Assembly: GCF_022095615.2 (NCBI RefSeq)
Contig: NZ_CP155559.1
Span: 741,501 to 805,500, forward strand
Direction of reading: 5' to 3'
Source: Bacillus thuringiensis
Lineage (GTDB): Bacteria > Bacillota > Bacilli > Bacillales > Bacillaceae_G
Length of the DNA: 64,000 nucleotides
Below, piece by piece: positions 1-10,077 of the stretch. The position numbers and the translations under genes are program-made. The first letter of the stretch is position 1. Each line of letters starts with the position of its first letter. The notes beneath the pieces were generated by a model. The model worked only from the letters and a program-made list of their open reading frames with translations. It did not search any database and was not told the origin of the DNA.

Positions 1-64
1 TATATAAATGTATGTTCTTTGAAAACTAGATAACAGTGTAGCTCATATTTTTTAATTTTAGTTT
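1..64 (+). other. End of 16S-23S spacer with 23S processing stem (left arm)
   Basis: The first 64 bases are the tail of a ribosomal internal spacer. Bases 22-35 are an exact reverse complement of bases 3001-3014, just past the 23S gene. The two arms would pair over 14 bp to bracket the 23S precursor, as in the double-stranded stems cut by RNase III or Mini-III in Bacillus. A boxA-like stretch (tgttcttt, 13-20) lies just before the arm. The 16S gene must lie upstream of the window. Confidence 0.8.
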
Positions 65-2985
<2,921 letters not shown>

Positions 2986-3000
2986 TATAATATGAAGCAA

Positions 3001-3014
3001 TGTTATCTAGTTTT
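3001..3014 (+). other. 23S processing stem, right arm
   Basis: These 14 bases are the exact reverse complement of 22-35 in the upstream spacer. Together they would form the stem from which mature 23S rRNA is released. The arm lies 16 bases past the predicted 23S 3' end and before the putative internal promoter. Confidence 0.75.
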
Positions 3015-3034
3015 GAAAGAATATAAAAAACTTG

Positions 3035-3063
3035 TTGACTTTCAAAGTCGAATGAGTTAAAAT
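3035..3063 (+). promoter_or_regulatory. Putative internal promoter between 23S and 5S
   Basis: TTGACT (3035-3040) and TAAAAT (3058-3063) are separated by exactly 17 bases, a near-consensus housekeeping promoter. A start near 3070 would transcribe 5S and the whole tRNA cluster independently of the upstream rRNA promoters. Function is inferred from sequence alone. The motif resembles the promoters that usually precede 16S genes in Bacillus, so it could be a relic of operon rearrangement. Confidence 0.55.
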
Positions 3064-3087
3064 GATTCTTGTCTTAAATGAATACAG

Positions 3088-3203
3088 TCTGGTAATGATG
3101 GCAGAGAGGTCACACCCGTTCCCATACCGAACACGGAAGTTAAGCTCTCTAGCGCCGATGGTAGTTGGGACCTTGTCCCTGTGAGAGTAGGACGTTGCCA
3201 GGC
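3088..3203 (+). rRNA. 5S ribosomal RNA
   Basis: The 116-base sequence runs from tctggtaatgatggc to gttgccaggc and has the usual Bacillus 5S length. The first and last bases pair as helix I (tctggt with gccagg). The conserved cacacccgttcccat and gaacacggaagttaag segments are present. Confidence 0.95.
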
Positions 3204-3208
3204 AAAAT

Positions 3209-3284
3209 GGAGGATTAGCTCAGCTGGGAGAGCACCTGCCTTACAAGCAGGGGGTCGGCGGTTCGATCCCGTCATCCTCCACCA
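3209..3284 (+). tRNA. tRNA-Val (anticodon TAC)
   Basis: Cloverleaf of 76 bases with acceptor ggaggat/atcctcc, anticodon loop cttacaa and encoded CCA. It is the first tRNA of the cluster, five bases after 5S. Confidence 0.95.
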
Positions 3285-3292
3285 TATATGTC

Positions 3293-3376
3293 GGAGGGGT
3301 AGCGAAGTGGCTAAACGCGGCGGACTGTAAATCCGCTCCTTCGGGTTCGGCAGTTCGAATCTGCCCCCCTCCACCA
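3293..3376 (+). tRNA. tRNA-Tyr (anticodon GTA)
   Basis: Class II tRNA of 84 bases with a long variable arm, acceptor ggagggg/cccctcc, anticodon loop ctgtaaa and encoded CCA. Confidence 0.95.
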
Positions 3377-3387
3377 TTCTTAATTAA

Positions 3388-3462
3388 TGGGCTATAGCCA
3401 AGCGGTAAGGCAACGGACTTTGACTCCGTCATGCGCTGGTTCGAATCCAGCTAGCCCAGCCA
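3388..3462 (+). tRNA. tRNA-Gln (anticodon TTG)
   Basis: 75 bases, acceptor tgggcta/tagccca, anticodon loop tttgact inside the cggac/ctccg region, discriminator G and encoded CCA. Confidence 0.94.
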
Positions 3463-3466
3463 TTAA

Positions 3467-3542
3467 GAGCCATTAGCTCAGTTGGTAGAGCATCTGACTT
3501 TTAATCAGAGGGTCGAAGGTTCGAATCCTTCATGGCTCACCA
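3467..3542 (+). tRNA. tRNA-Lys (anticodon TTT)
   Basis: 76 bases, acceptor gagccat/atggctc, anticodon loop cttttaa and encoded CCA. Confidence 0.95.
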
Positions 3543-3556
3543 TTTTAACAAAATAT

Positions 3557-3637
3557 GCGGGTGTGGCGGAATTGGCAGACGCACTAGACTTAGGATCTAG
3601 CGCCTTTGGCGTGGGGGTTCGACTCCCTTCACCCGCA
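3557..3637 (+). tRNA. tRNA-Leu (anticodon TAG)
   Basis: Class II tRNA, acceptor gcgggtg/cacccgc, anticodon loop cttagga, long variable arm. The 3' CCA is not encoded: the discriminator A is followed by ctt. Confidence 0.94.
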
Positions 3638-3666
3638 CTTTTAATAAAATAACTCAAACATGTCTT

Positions 3667-3741
3667 GCGGAAGTAGTTCAGTGGTAGAATACAACCTTGC
3701 CAAGGTTGGGGTCGCGGGTTCGAATCCCGTCTTCCGCTCCA
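3667..3741 (+). tRNA. tRNA-Gly (anticodon GCC)
   Basis: 75 bases, acceptor gcggaag/cttccgc, anticodon loop ttgccaa, discriminator T and encoded CCA. Confidence 0.95.
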
Positions 3742-3757
3742 ATTTTCAATATGACAT

Positions 3758-3846
3758 GCCGGGGTGGCGGAACAGGCAGACGCACAGGACTTAAAATCCT
3801 GCGGTGGGTGACCACCGTGCGGGTTCGACCCCCGCCCTCGGCACCA
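3758..3846 (+). tRNA. tRNA-Leu (anticodon TAA)
   Basis: Class II tRNA of 89 bases, anticodon loop cttaaaa, a strong variable-arm hairpin (cggtgggtgaccaccg) and encoded CCA. Confidence 0.95.
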
Positions 3847-3849
3847 TAT

Positions 3850-3923
3850 GCGCCCGTAGCTCAATTGGATAGAGCGTTTGACTACGGATCAAGAGGTTAG
3901 GGGTTCGACTCCTCTCGGGCGCG
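3850..3923 (+). tRNA. tRNA-Arg (anticodon ACG)
   Basis: 74 bases, acceptor gcgcccg/cgggcgc, anticodon loop ctacgga with first base A (inosine in the mature tRNA), discriminator G. CCA is not encoded. Confidence 0.94.
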
Positions 3924-3933
3924 CTTTTATTAA

Positions 3934-4007
3934 CGGGAAGTGGCTCAGCTTGGTAGAGCACCTGGTTTGGGACCAGGGGGTCGCAGGTTCAAATCCTGTC
4001 TTCCCGA
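3934..4007 (+). tRNA. tRNA-Pro (anticodon TGG)
   Basis: 74 bases, acceptor cgggaag/cttcccg, anticodon loop tttggga, discriminator A. CCA is not encoded. Confidence 0.94.
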
Positions 4008-4022
4008 TATTCCCAAAAACAT

Positions 4023-4095
4023 GGGGCCTTAGCTCAGCTGGGAGAGCGCCTGCCTTGCACGCAGGAGGTCAGCGGTTCGATCCCGCTAGGCTCCA
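4023..4095 (+). tRNA. tRNA-Ala (anticodon TGC)
   Basis: 73 bases, anticodon loop cttgcac. The third acceptor pair is G with T (G3:U70), the known identity element for alanyl-tRNA synthetase. CCA is not encoded. Confidence 0.95.
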
Positions 4096-4115
4096 CTTTA
4101 TTTATTATATGTCTC

Positions 4116-4208
4116 GGAGGTATACCCAAGTTCGGCTGAAGGGATCGGTCTTGAAAACCGACAGGCGGTGAGAATCGCGCGGGGGTTCGAATCCCTCTAC
4201 CTCCTCCA
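4116..4208 (+). tRNA. tRNA-Ser (anticodon TGA), copy 1
   Basis: Class II tRNA of 93 bases, acceptor ggaggta/tacctcc, anticodon loop cttgaaa, encoded CCA. It is almost identical to copy 2 (4266-4358). The only differences are two paired bases in the variable arm. Confidence 0.95.
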
Positions 4209-4265
4209 TTTTCTTTTTAAGTGGTTTACATACATATAATAATAAAATTTTTATTTTTCCTTCAT

Positions 4266-4358
4266 GGAGGTATACCCAAGTTCGGCTGAAGGGATCGGTC
4301 TTGAAAACCGACAGGCGGCGAGAGTCGCGCGGGGGTTCGAATCCCTCTACCTCCTCCA
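4266..4358 (+). tRNA. tRNA-Ser (anticodon TGA), copy 2
   Basis: 93 bases, the same acceptor and anticodon as copy 1, 57 bases downstream of it. The variable arm reads gcggc-gaga-gtcgc here and gcggt-gaga-atcgc in copy 1, a T-A to C-G exchange that keeps the stem paired. It is probably a tandem duplication under selection for structure. Confidence 0.95.
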
Positions 4359-4382
4359 TTTTTTAAAAAAATATTATATTGT

Positions 4383-4459
<77 letters not shown>

Positions 4460-4462
4460 AAT

Positions 4463-4538
4463 GGTCCCGTGGTGTAGTGGTTAACATGCCTGCCTGTCAC
4501 GCAGGAGATCGCCGGTTCGACCCCGGTCGGGACCGCCA
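4463..4538 (+). tRNA. tRNA-Asp (anticodon GTC)
   Basis: 76 bases, acceptor ggtcccg/cgggacc, anticodon loop ctgtcac, discriminator G, encoded CCA. Confidence 0.95.
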
Positions 4539-4546
4539 TTTATGTT

Positions 4547-4622
<76 letters not shown>

Positions 4623-4631
4623 TTTTTTTAT

Positions 4632-4704
<73 letters not shown>

Positions 4705-4710
4705 TCCTTT

Positions 4711-4781
4711 AGGGGCATAGTTTAAAGGTAGAACTGAGGTCTCCAAAACCTCCAGTGTGGGTTCGATTCCTACTGCCCCTG
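4711..4781 (+). tRNA. tRNA-Trp (anticodon CCA)
   Basis: 71 bases, acceptor aggggca/tgcccct, anticodon loop ctccaaa, discriminator G. The terminal CCA is not encoded. Confidence 0.94.
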
Positions 4782-4791
4782 TAAAGTATAT

Positions 4792-4868
<77 letters not shown>

Positions 4869-4878
4869 TATATATTAT

Positions 4879-4953
4879 TCCGCAGTAGCTCAGTGGTAGA
4901 GCTATCGGCTGTTAACCGATCGGTCGTAGGTTCGAGTCCTACCTGCGGAGCCA
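4879..4953 (+). tRNA. tRNA-Asn (anticodon GTT)
   Basis: 75 bases, acceptor tccgcag/ctgcgga, anticodon loop ctgttaa, discriminator G, encoded CCA. Confidence 0.95.
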
Positions 4954-4954
4954 T

Positions 4955-5026
4955 GGCCCGTTGGTCAAGTGGTTAAGACACCGCCCTTTCACGGCGGTAA
5001 CACGGGTTCGAATCCCGTACGGGTCA
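4955..5026 (+). tRNA. tRNA-Glu (anticodon TTC)
   Basis: 72 bases, acceptor ggcccgt/acgggtc, anticodon loop ctttcac. CCA is not encoded. It is the last tRNA of the cluster and starts one base after tRNA-Asn. Confidence 0.94.
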
Positions 5027-5031
5027 TAAAA

Positions 5032-5061
5032 AAAGAGTCAGCATATTGCTGACTCTTTTTT
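5032..5061 (+). terminator. Terminator of the rRNA-tRNA operon
   Basis: A perfect 12-bp stem (5032-5043 with 5047-5058), a three-base loop and a T tract follow the last tRNA by a few bases. Confidence 0.9.
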
Positions 5062-5156
5062 ATTGTGCGTGAATCCTTCTTTATCAACTGATTTTCCTGA
5101 AATAAATAAAGGGATTTAGGAAAAGCTATGGTATGTATAAAAAGGAGGAGACAAAA

Positions 5157-5576
5157 ATGACACGAGTGAGAGACTTTATGAGTACTCATGTTGTACATTG
5201 TACACCGTTAAACAATGTATATGAGGCTGCTGTAAAGATGAAAGAAGAATCGATTGGATTGATTCCAGTTGTTGAAAATGAGCAAGTTGTTGGGCTTGTT
5301 ACGGACCGAGATTTAGTTGTTCGTGGGATTGCTGAGAAACATCCTGGATCTAATAAAATTACAAATGTAATGACAACAAACATTGTTTCAGTTTCTCCAG
5401 ATGATTCTATTGAAAAAGCTACAGAGTTAATGGCACAGTACCAAATTAGACGATTACCAGTAGTTGAGAGTGGTCAACTCGTTGGGATGTTAGCACTAGG
5501 TGATTTAGCTATAAGAGGATCGGCAGATGATCAAGCGGGATTTGCTTTAAGTGAAATTTCGGAGCATACGGAATGA
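5157..5576 (+). CDS. CBS-domain protein
   Basis: A 139-residue soluble protein made of two tandem CBS domains (about residues 1-60 and 68-130), which bind adenine nucleotides as a Bateman module and act as energy or ligand sensors. Visible features are the VTDRDLV turn ending the first domain and the matching ALGDLAIRG in the second, with the repeated pattern RRLPVVE / IGLIPVVE. The start is the ATG preceded by aaaaggaggaga. An in-frame ATG 24 bases upstream would place that Shine-Dalgarno sequence inside the gene. It stands alone between the tRNA terminator and the next gene. The family includes B. subtilis YhcV-like proteins; the ligand cannot be told from sequence. Confidence 0.9.
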   Translation: MTRVRDFMSTHVVHCTPLNNVYEAAVKMKEESIGLIPVVENEQVVGLVTDRDLVVRGIAEKHPGSNKITNVMTTNIVSVSPDDSIEKATELMAQYQIRRLPVVESGQLVGMLALGDLAIRGSADDQAGFALSEISEHTE

Positions 5577-5873
5577 AGAGAGACTTTCATTAGTGGGATA
5601 AGTTACGTATAAAAATCAGATGCATTATTCTAGTATATATGGATTAAACTAATATGTTAGCATGGTGTATCTGAGACATTATATAATATAAGTATACAGT
5701 TCGTAATTTCGACAGTTTTTTTAAATTTGTCATTCCTAATTTTAAATAAGAGAAAAAATGATATACTGATAGATATAAGTATTATGAAAGATTTTGAATA
5801 TAACAATATTCATTGTTAATGATGTAATAATGGATTAATATTTCCTATGTAGACAAAAGGGAAGGGGAATTAT
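5577..5873. other. Non-coding stretch before the 383-residue gene
   Basis: About 300 AT-rich bases. I find no gene, riboswitch or clear terminator here. The downstream gene has a good ribosome binding site (gggaaggggaat), so its promoter must lie here, but I cannot place one with confidence. Confidence 0.4.
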
Positions 5874-7025
5874 ATGAGGGCTGTACAGCGCGATCCAAAT
5901 TGGAATTTGGTTACAGATACATATATAGAACCAAATAATTTCGCTGAATTATTTTCTTTGCTTGTACCTTGTCATCCAAAAGGTGAAGGGAAAGAACGAA
6001 CTATATTAGTGTGGAAAGAAAAAGAATTTTATAAAGAAGAAAATTTAGCGGCATTTATCGTATATGGAATGGATAAAGTAAAGAATTTGCCGCAGTTTCA
6101 TAAAGATGAAATTCCAACTCTAGTACGTATTCTTCGCTTATGCCAAGAGATTGGTTGGTATGAAGAAGCAAATACTTTTATGATAACTCAAGGACTAGCT
6201 GAGTTTGTTCACACTTCATTGGAATATGAAACGTGGGATCTTTTGACACAAGCGGTTGCTTTAAACTATTTAATTATTAAATATCGTATTGGTGAATTGA
6301 CTGATGGGGATGTAGAAATTTGGGATAGGGTTAAATTTAATGAGAAATGTATAACGGATTGTAAACATCTATTATCTCATAAAGAAGTATTGGAATTTAC
6401 ATTCTTTTATATGTGTAAGAGAGCTAAATTACTATCAAAAGAGCAATTAAATAGTGATATGATGAGTCTAGCGATGTATTGTAATACGTTTGTGTATGAC
6501 TTATACACACATGACTTATTACGAAAATATCGTAAGTGTACAGACTTCCTATCATATTATGGACCTAGTCAAGCGGTGTTAGCTTGTCAAAGAGCTGTAC
6601 TTTCTCAAATTTCAGATCGATTAGACCCATTGAAAACTACTCATGTAGATGATTATTTATATGTAATGAAAGAAATGATGGAGCATATGACGATAGGAAT
6701 AATGGATCGATATGATTATTTTATCGGGAAGTTATTATCATATGTGCCATTTTTCGAAATGATTCAAGTTCCACAACATGCATATTATTGTGAAGAATTA
6801 CTGTATATTTGTAAGGGCATTGAATATAAAGAAGAAATATTACGCAATTATATATTTATACAATTACATGATTGTTTACCATCATTCTTTAAACTATTTC
6901 TTAAAAATAAGCGTTATGCAACAATTCATGATATTTTGTTCTATTGGTGTGATGATGAACAAAGAATGAGCTTAGAGAAAAAATATAATCTGAGCTTTAT
7001 TTATGAAAAATATGCTTGTGGATAA
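5874..7025 (+). CDS. Uncharacterised Cys-rich soluble protein
   Basis: I do not recognise this 383-residue protein. It has no signal peptide and no membrane segment. It looks mostly helical, with regular leucine/tyrosine spacing, and contains about a dozen cysteines spread through the chain, many for a cytosolic protein. The start follows a strong ribosome binding site (aagggaaggggaattat). It is a single-gene unit closed by a shared hairpin at 7048-7079. Codon use is like its neighbours (AT-rich Bacillus style), so recent foreign origin is not evident. A helical-repeat or regulatory scaffold is possible, but that is a guess. Confidence 0.75.
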   Translation: MRAVQRDPNWNLVTDTYIEPNNFAELFSLLVPCHPKGEGKERTILVWKEKEFYKEENLAAFIVYGMDKVKNLPQFHKDEIPTLVRILRLCQEIGWYEEANTFMITQGLAEFVHTSLEYETWDLLTQAVALNYLIIKYRIGELTDGDVEIWDRVKFNEKCITDCKHLLSHKEVLEFTFFYMCKRAKLLSKEQLNSDMMSLAMYCNTFVYDLYTHDLLRKYRKCTDFLSYYGPSQAVLACQRAVLSQISDRLDPLKTTHVDDYLYVMKEMMEHMTIGIMDRYDYFIGKLLSYVPFFEMIQVPQHAYYCEELLYICKGIEYKEEILRNYIFIQLHDCLPSFFKLFLKNKRYATIHDILFYWCDDEQRMSLEKKYNLSFIYEKYACG

Positions 7026-7047
7026 AGAGCATTTTCTATATAAATTA

Positions 7048-7083
7048 AAAAGGATCTCAAGTTTATGTGAGATCCTTTTTTTA
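7048..7083. terminator. Bidirectional terminator
   Basis: A 12-bp stem (7048-7059 with 7068-7079) has an A run before and a T run after, so it can end transcription from the 383-residue gene and from the minus-strand operon whose last stop codon is at 7084. Confidence 0.85.
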
Positions 7084-7239
7084 TTAATAAAGCAAGGAGA
7101 ACGCAATTAAGACGAGAAATAACATTCCATAAAGGAGAAATTGTGCCGTCTTACTTCCTTGTATACCAAAAAAAGTATTTATTTTTGTGTATAAATTCAA
7201 TATATATTTTATCGGATTATCTTTGAAAGATCGGTACAC
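7084..7239 (-). CDS. 51-residue membrane peptide, third gene of SH3/M23 operon
   Basis: A short reading frame on the minus strand starting with GTG, preceded at a normal distance by agaggaga. The product begins MYRSFKDNP, is basic in the first half and ends in one hydrophobic segment (FLLYGMLFLVLIAFSLL), so it should be a single-pass membrane peptide with its C-terminus at the membrane. It starts 15 bases past the stop of the 112-residue membrane protein and ends at the terminator, so it is the last gene of a three-gene operon. The function is unknown. Confidence 0.6.
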   Translation of the reverse strand: MYRSFKDNPIKYILNLYTKINTFFGIQGSKTAQFLLYGMLFLVLIAFSLLY

Positions 7240-7253
7240 AGTGTCTCCTCTTT

Positions 7254-7592
7254 CTAAGCTTTTTGTTCGTGTTTTTTGTTAGTAGGGACATGAATGTATC
7301 TAGCTATGAATAATAAAACAGCCATAAAGAATACAGGAAATACGGTAGATAAATAAAAACCATTACTAATAATATTTGTTATTAGGGCACTTAATAGAAA
7401 GATGGCATTATATATATGGGCAATTTTTTGTTTTAGTTGTACTTGAAAGGATTCCATCATAATTTCTAAAGCAACAAAAGCAATGATAATAGATAAAAAT
7501 ACAGTATTTGTATTGTAAATGATTAAACAACAGATTAAACCTAAAAAGGCTAAGTATTCAATGAAGAGAGGTATATTGATATTGCGTTGCAT
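7254..7592 (-). CDS. Small integral membrane protein
   Basis: A 112-residue hydrophobic protein with about four membrane segments (near residues 7-27, 30-47, 58-77 and 80-98) and a short basic C-terminal tail (PTNKKHEQKA). It begins five bases after the stop of the SH3/M23 peptidase gene, which suggests translational coupling; its own ribosome binding site is weak. I do not recognise a family. The operon context suggests a role at the cell envelope. Confidence 0.7.
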   Translation of the reverse strand: MQRNINIPLFIEYLAFLGLICCLIIYNTNTVFLSIIIAFVALEIMMESFQVQLKQKIAHIYNAIFLLSALITNIISNGFYLSTVFPVFFMAVLLFIARYIHVPTNKKHEQKA

Positions 7593-7597
7593 ACAAT

Positions 7598-8755
7598 TTA
7601 CCTAACTAAATATGGCAGTGGGTTTACTGCATTTGTTTTTTCAAAATTCCATTCTCCATTGTGTAATTCAAAATGAAGGTGTTGCCCGTATGAATGACCT
7701 GTGTTTCCCATATGACCTACTAATTGTCCAGCTTGTACTTGATCACCAGCTTGTACAGTGCGATCTTTCATGTGTGCATAGACTGTTGTATATAATTTCC
7801 CGTTTATTTGATGGGCGATGAACACAACATTGCCATAGCTAGCTGAATAATATGATTTCACAACTTTACCTGCAGCTGCCGCTTGGATAGAGACATTACC
7901 CTGAGCTGCAATATCTATACCATAATGCATTTGTTCCCAACGCATATCAAAGGTTGAGCTAATTCTTCCTTGAGTAGGGAATTTGAAAACAGCTGGAATG
8001 GAAGTAGGTTGAGCTGTTTGAGTTTGAGTTTGTGTTTGATTTTGCACCACATAATGTTTTGCCACATATCCGTATCCTGTGCCAAAACGAACTTTATACC
8101 AAGTTCCTACAGTTTCCACTACTTGTATTTGTGTACCATTTTGTAATGAACCAAGTAGTGCACTACTTGTACTAGCGTTGCTACGTACATTAAGTTTAGG
8201 TGTTGCAACTGTGTATTTCGTATTATTTTCTGTGATGCCTTTTACTAAAGGTTGTGAACCATTAGACACGAATGCTTTTTGTACGTAACCTGTTTTGCCA
8301 TTATGTAAAATTTTATACCACTCGCCTTGTTCTTCTTGAATGGTAACGAATTTCCCATTTGGTAATACATCTAAAATTGAAGATTCTAAATTAGGTTCAG
8401 AACGAACGTTTAATGCATTGGCATTAACGATGTATTGATTATTAGATTGAAGTTTGTTTTTTAGTAGAATAGCATCTTTTTGTACGTAACCTACTTTATT
8501 ATTAACAGATACTTTATACCAGCCATTAGTTGTTTCAAGTATGTTTACTTTCGTATTAAAGCGAATCGTATCAATTGATGAGCTATTTGCGTTATCTTTT
8601 GTATGTAAGGCTACTTGATCGACTTTGACATATCCAGTTTTCACATTAGATAATTGTTCAGCGTTGGCTGTTTGTACATTTGTTTCTCCCATAGAAGGAA
8701 GGAAAGAGGCAATTGCGACAGTAGTTGCTGTTAAAGCAGTAGCTTTCATATTCAT
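7598..8755 (-). CDS. Secreted SH3-domain M23 peptidoglycan endopeptidase
   Basis: A 385-residue exported cell-wall hydrolase. A signal peptide (about residues 1-32, ending in the ANA region) is followed by three bacterial SH3 domains (about 38-100, 107-170, 178-240), each with the LNVRS/YKV pattern that binds peptidoglycan. A short TQ-rich linker follows. The M23/LytM domain (about 265-380) shows the zinc ligand pattern HYGID and the HLHFE motif. The family cleaves peptide cross-links in peptidoglycan. The start follows aggaggt at nine bases; a second ATG two codons later is also possible. It is the first gene of a three-gene minus-strand operon. Confidence 0.92.
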   Translation of the reverse strand: MNMKATALTATTVAIASFLPSMGETNVQTANAEQLSNVKTGYVKVDQVALHTKDNANSSSIDTIRFNTKVNILETTNGWYKVSVNNKVGYVQKDAILLKNKLQSNNQYIVNANALNVRSEPNLESSILDVLPNGKFVTIQEEQGEWYKILHNGKTGYVQKAFVSNGSQPLVKGITENNTKYTVATPKLNVRSNASTSSALLGSLQNGTQIQVVETVGTWYKVRFGTGYGYVAKHYVVQNQTQTQTQTAQPTSIPAVFKFPTQGRISSTFDMRWEQMHYGIDIAAQGNVSIQAAAAGKVVKSYYSASYGNVVFIAHQINGKLYTTVYAHMKDRTVQAGDQVQAGQLVGHMGNTGHSYGQHLHFELHNGEWNFEKTNAVNPLPYLVR

Positions 8756-8980
8756 ATAATAGAGACCTCCTCTAGTTGTATAGTTGTAATTTTATTATAG
8801 TATAAAGATATAATATAGTGGGTGTATTCACATAAATGTAATATGAAATCAATATAAAAATAAATTTTTTGAGGATAATGATTCCTTTTTATCCAATTAA
8901 TTAGGATAATAATTTCTAAGATAGAATATAAGTATTATATAGTTTTGTTATTTTGTTGACAATTGAGAAAATTAAAACAG

Positions 8981-9009
8981 TTGATGATGTCTTATTACGA
9001 TGTTATACT
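8981..9009 (+). promoter_or_regulatory. Promoter of the thiamine operon
   Basis: TTGATG (8981-8986) and TATACT (9004-9009) are separated by 17 bases, placing the start near 9016, just before the first TPP aptamer. Confidence 0.7.
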
Positions 9010-9032
9010 GACAGTGATAATTTTATAGTTTG

Positions 9033-9123
9033 CTAGGAGAGCTGGTGTTGCCAGCTGAGAGTAGGCCGTAAGCCTTTGATCCTTTTCATTACCTGATCTA
9101 GATTATGCTAGCGTAGGGAAGCA
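9033..9123 (+). promoter_or_regulatory. TPP riboswitch, first copy
   Basis: A complete thi-box aptamer: CTGAGA at 9055-9060, the pyrimidine-sensing side, and acctgatct...gctagcgtagggaa on the pyrophosphate side (9091-9120). In this family TPP binding favours a downstream terminator. The tandem pair before tenA matches the arrangement described for Bacillus anthracis. Confidence 0.95.
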
Positions 9124-9144
9124 ATTCGGACACTAATAATGAGT

Positions 9145-9179
9145 CCCCGTTTCTTTACGTATAGAAACGGGGCTTTTTT
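9145..9179 (+). terminator. Terminator of first TPP riboswitch
   Basis: A 10-bp stem (9145-9154 with 9163-9172) is followed by a T run. It is the expression platform of the first aptamer. Confidence 0.9.
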
Positions 9180-9198
9180 ATTTGAAAATTTCATATTG

Positions 9199-9288
9199 AA
9201 ACCACTAGGGGTGCTTGTTGTGCTGAGAGAGGAATAATCCTTAACCCTTACAGACCTGATCTAGGTAATACTAGCGAAGGGAAGTGGA
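9199..9288 (+). promoter_or_regulatory. TPP riboswitch, second copy
   Basis: A second full aptamer with CTGAGA at 9223-9228 and acctgatct at 9254-9262, followed by actagcgaagggaag. The pairing stem ccact/agtgg closes it. It differs from copy 1 in loops and P1, so it is an old duplication. Confidence 0.95.
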
Positions 9289-9319
9289 GCAACGAATAAA
9301 TTATAATTTTATTTGCTGT

Positions 9320-9350
9320 AACCACTTCTTATTTAGAAGTGGTTTTTTAT
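9320..9350 (+). terminator. Terminator of second TPP riboswitch
   Basis: A 10-bp stem (9320-9329 with 9335-9344) ends in a T run, about 30 bases before the tenA start. Its left arm could compete with aptamer P1 sequence (agtgg, 9283-9287). Confidence 0.88.
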
Positions 9351-9381
9351 TTAGATATATAAATTGAAAGGGGATAGCGAA

Positions 9382-10077
9382 ATGAAATTTTGCGATAGAT
9401 TATTAGAAACTGTACAACCAGTTTGGAAGATGAGTCATAATCATCCGTTTGTAGTAGGTATGGGAGATGGCACGTTAGAAAAAGATAAGTTTCAGTATTA
9501 CATTATTCAAGATTATTTATATTTGTTAGATTATGCAAAGCTATATGCTATTGGTGTTGTAAAAGCAACGAATCCACAAGTAATGGGGAAATTTGCTGAA
9601 CAAATTGATGGCATATTAAATGGTGAAATGACAATCCATAAACAGTATGCAAAAAGACTTGGAATTTCTATAGAGGAGATAGAGTCTGCAAAGCCATCTG
9701 CTAAAAATTTAGCGTATACAAATTACATGATGTCTGTATCTCAAAATGGCACACTTGCGGAATTAATAGCAGCACTTCTTCCATGTATGTGGAGCTACTG
9801 GGAAATTGGAAAGCGTTTAAATGATATTCCTGGAGCAAGAGATCATGAGTTTTTTGGTGAGTGGATTCAAGGATATAGTTCTGAAGAATACGGTAACCTT
9901 TGTATTTGGTTAATAGATTTATTAAATGAAATGGCAGTTGGAAAGTCTGAAAAAGAGCTAGATCGATTAGAGGAGATTTTCCTATATTCCAGTCGATTTG
10001 AATATTTATTCTGGGATATGTCCTATCGTAAGGAGATGTGGGGATTTGAGGAGCAAGAACATACTACAGTTTCATAA
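9382..10077 (+). CDS. tenA: Aminopyrimidine aminohydrolase (thiaminase II)
   Basis: A 231-residue TenA protein, cytosolic. It hydrolyses aminopyrimidine breakdown products of thiamine to HMP for salvage. The catalytic cysteine lies in LLPCMWSYWEIG, and the SRFEYLFWDM C-terminal motif with the conserved acidic and tyrosine residues is present. The start used is the ATG after aaaggggatagcg; a TTG 18 bases upstream lies before that Shine-Dalgarno sequence. It is the first gene after the tandem TPP riboswitch and overlaps the next gene by 32 bases. Confidence 0.95.
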   Translation: MKFCDRLLETVQPVWKMSHNHPFVVGMGDGTLEKDKFQYYIIQDYLYLLDYAKLYAIGVVKATNPQVMGKFAEQIDGILNGEMTIHKQYAKRLGISIEEIESAKPSAKNLAYTNYMMSVSQNGTLAELIAALLPCMWSYWEIGKRLNDIPGARDHEFFGEWIQGYSSEEYGNLCIWLIDLLNEMAVGKSEKELDRLEEIFLYSSRFEYLFWDMSYRKEMWGFEEQEHTTVS

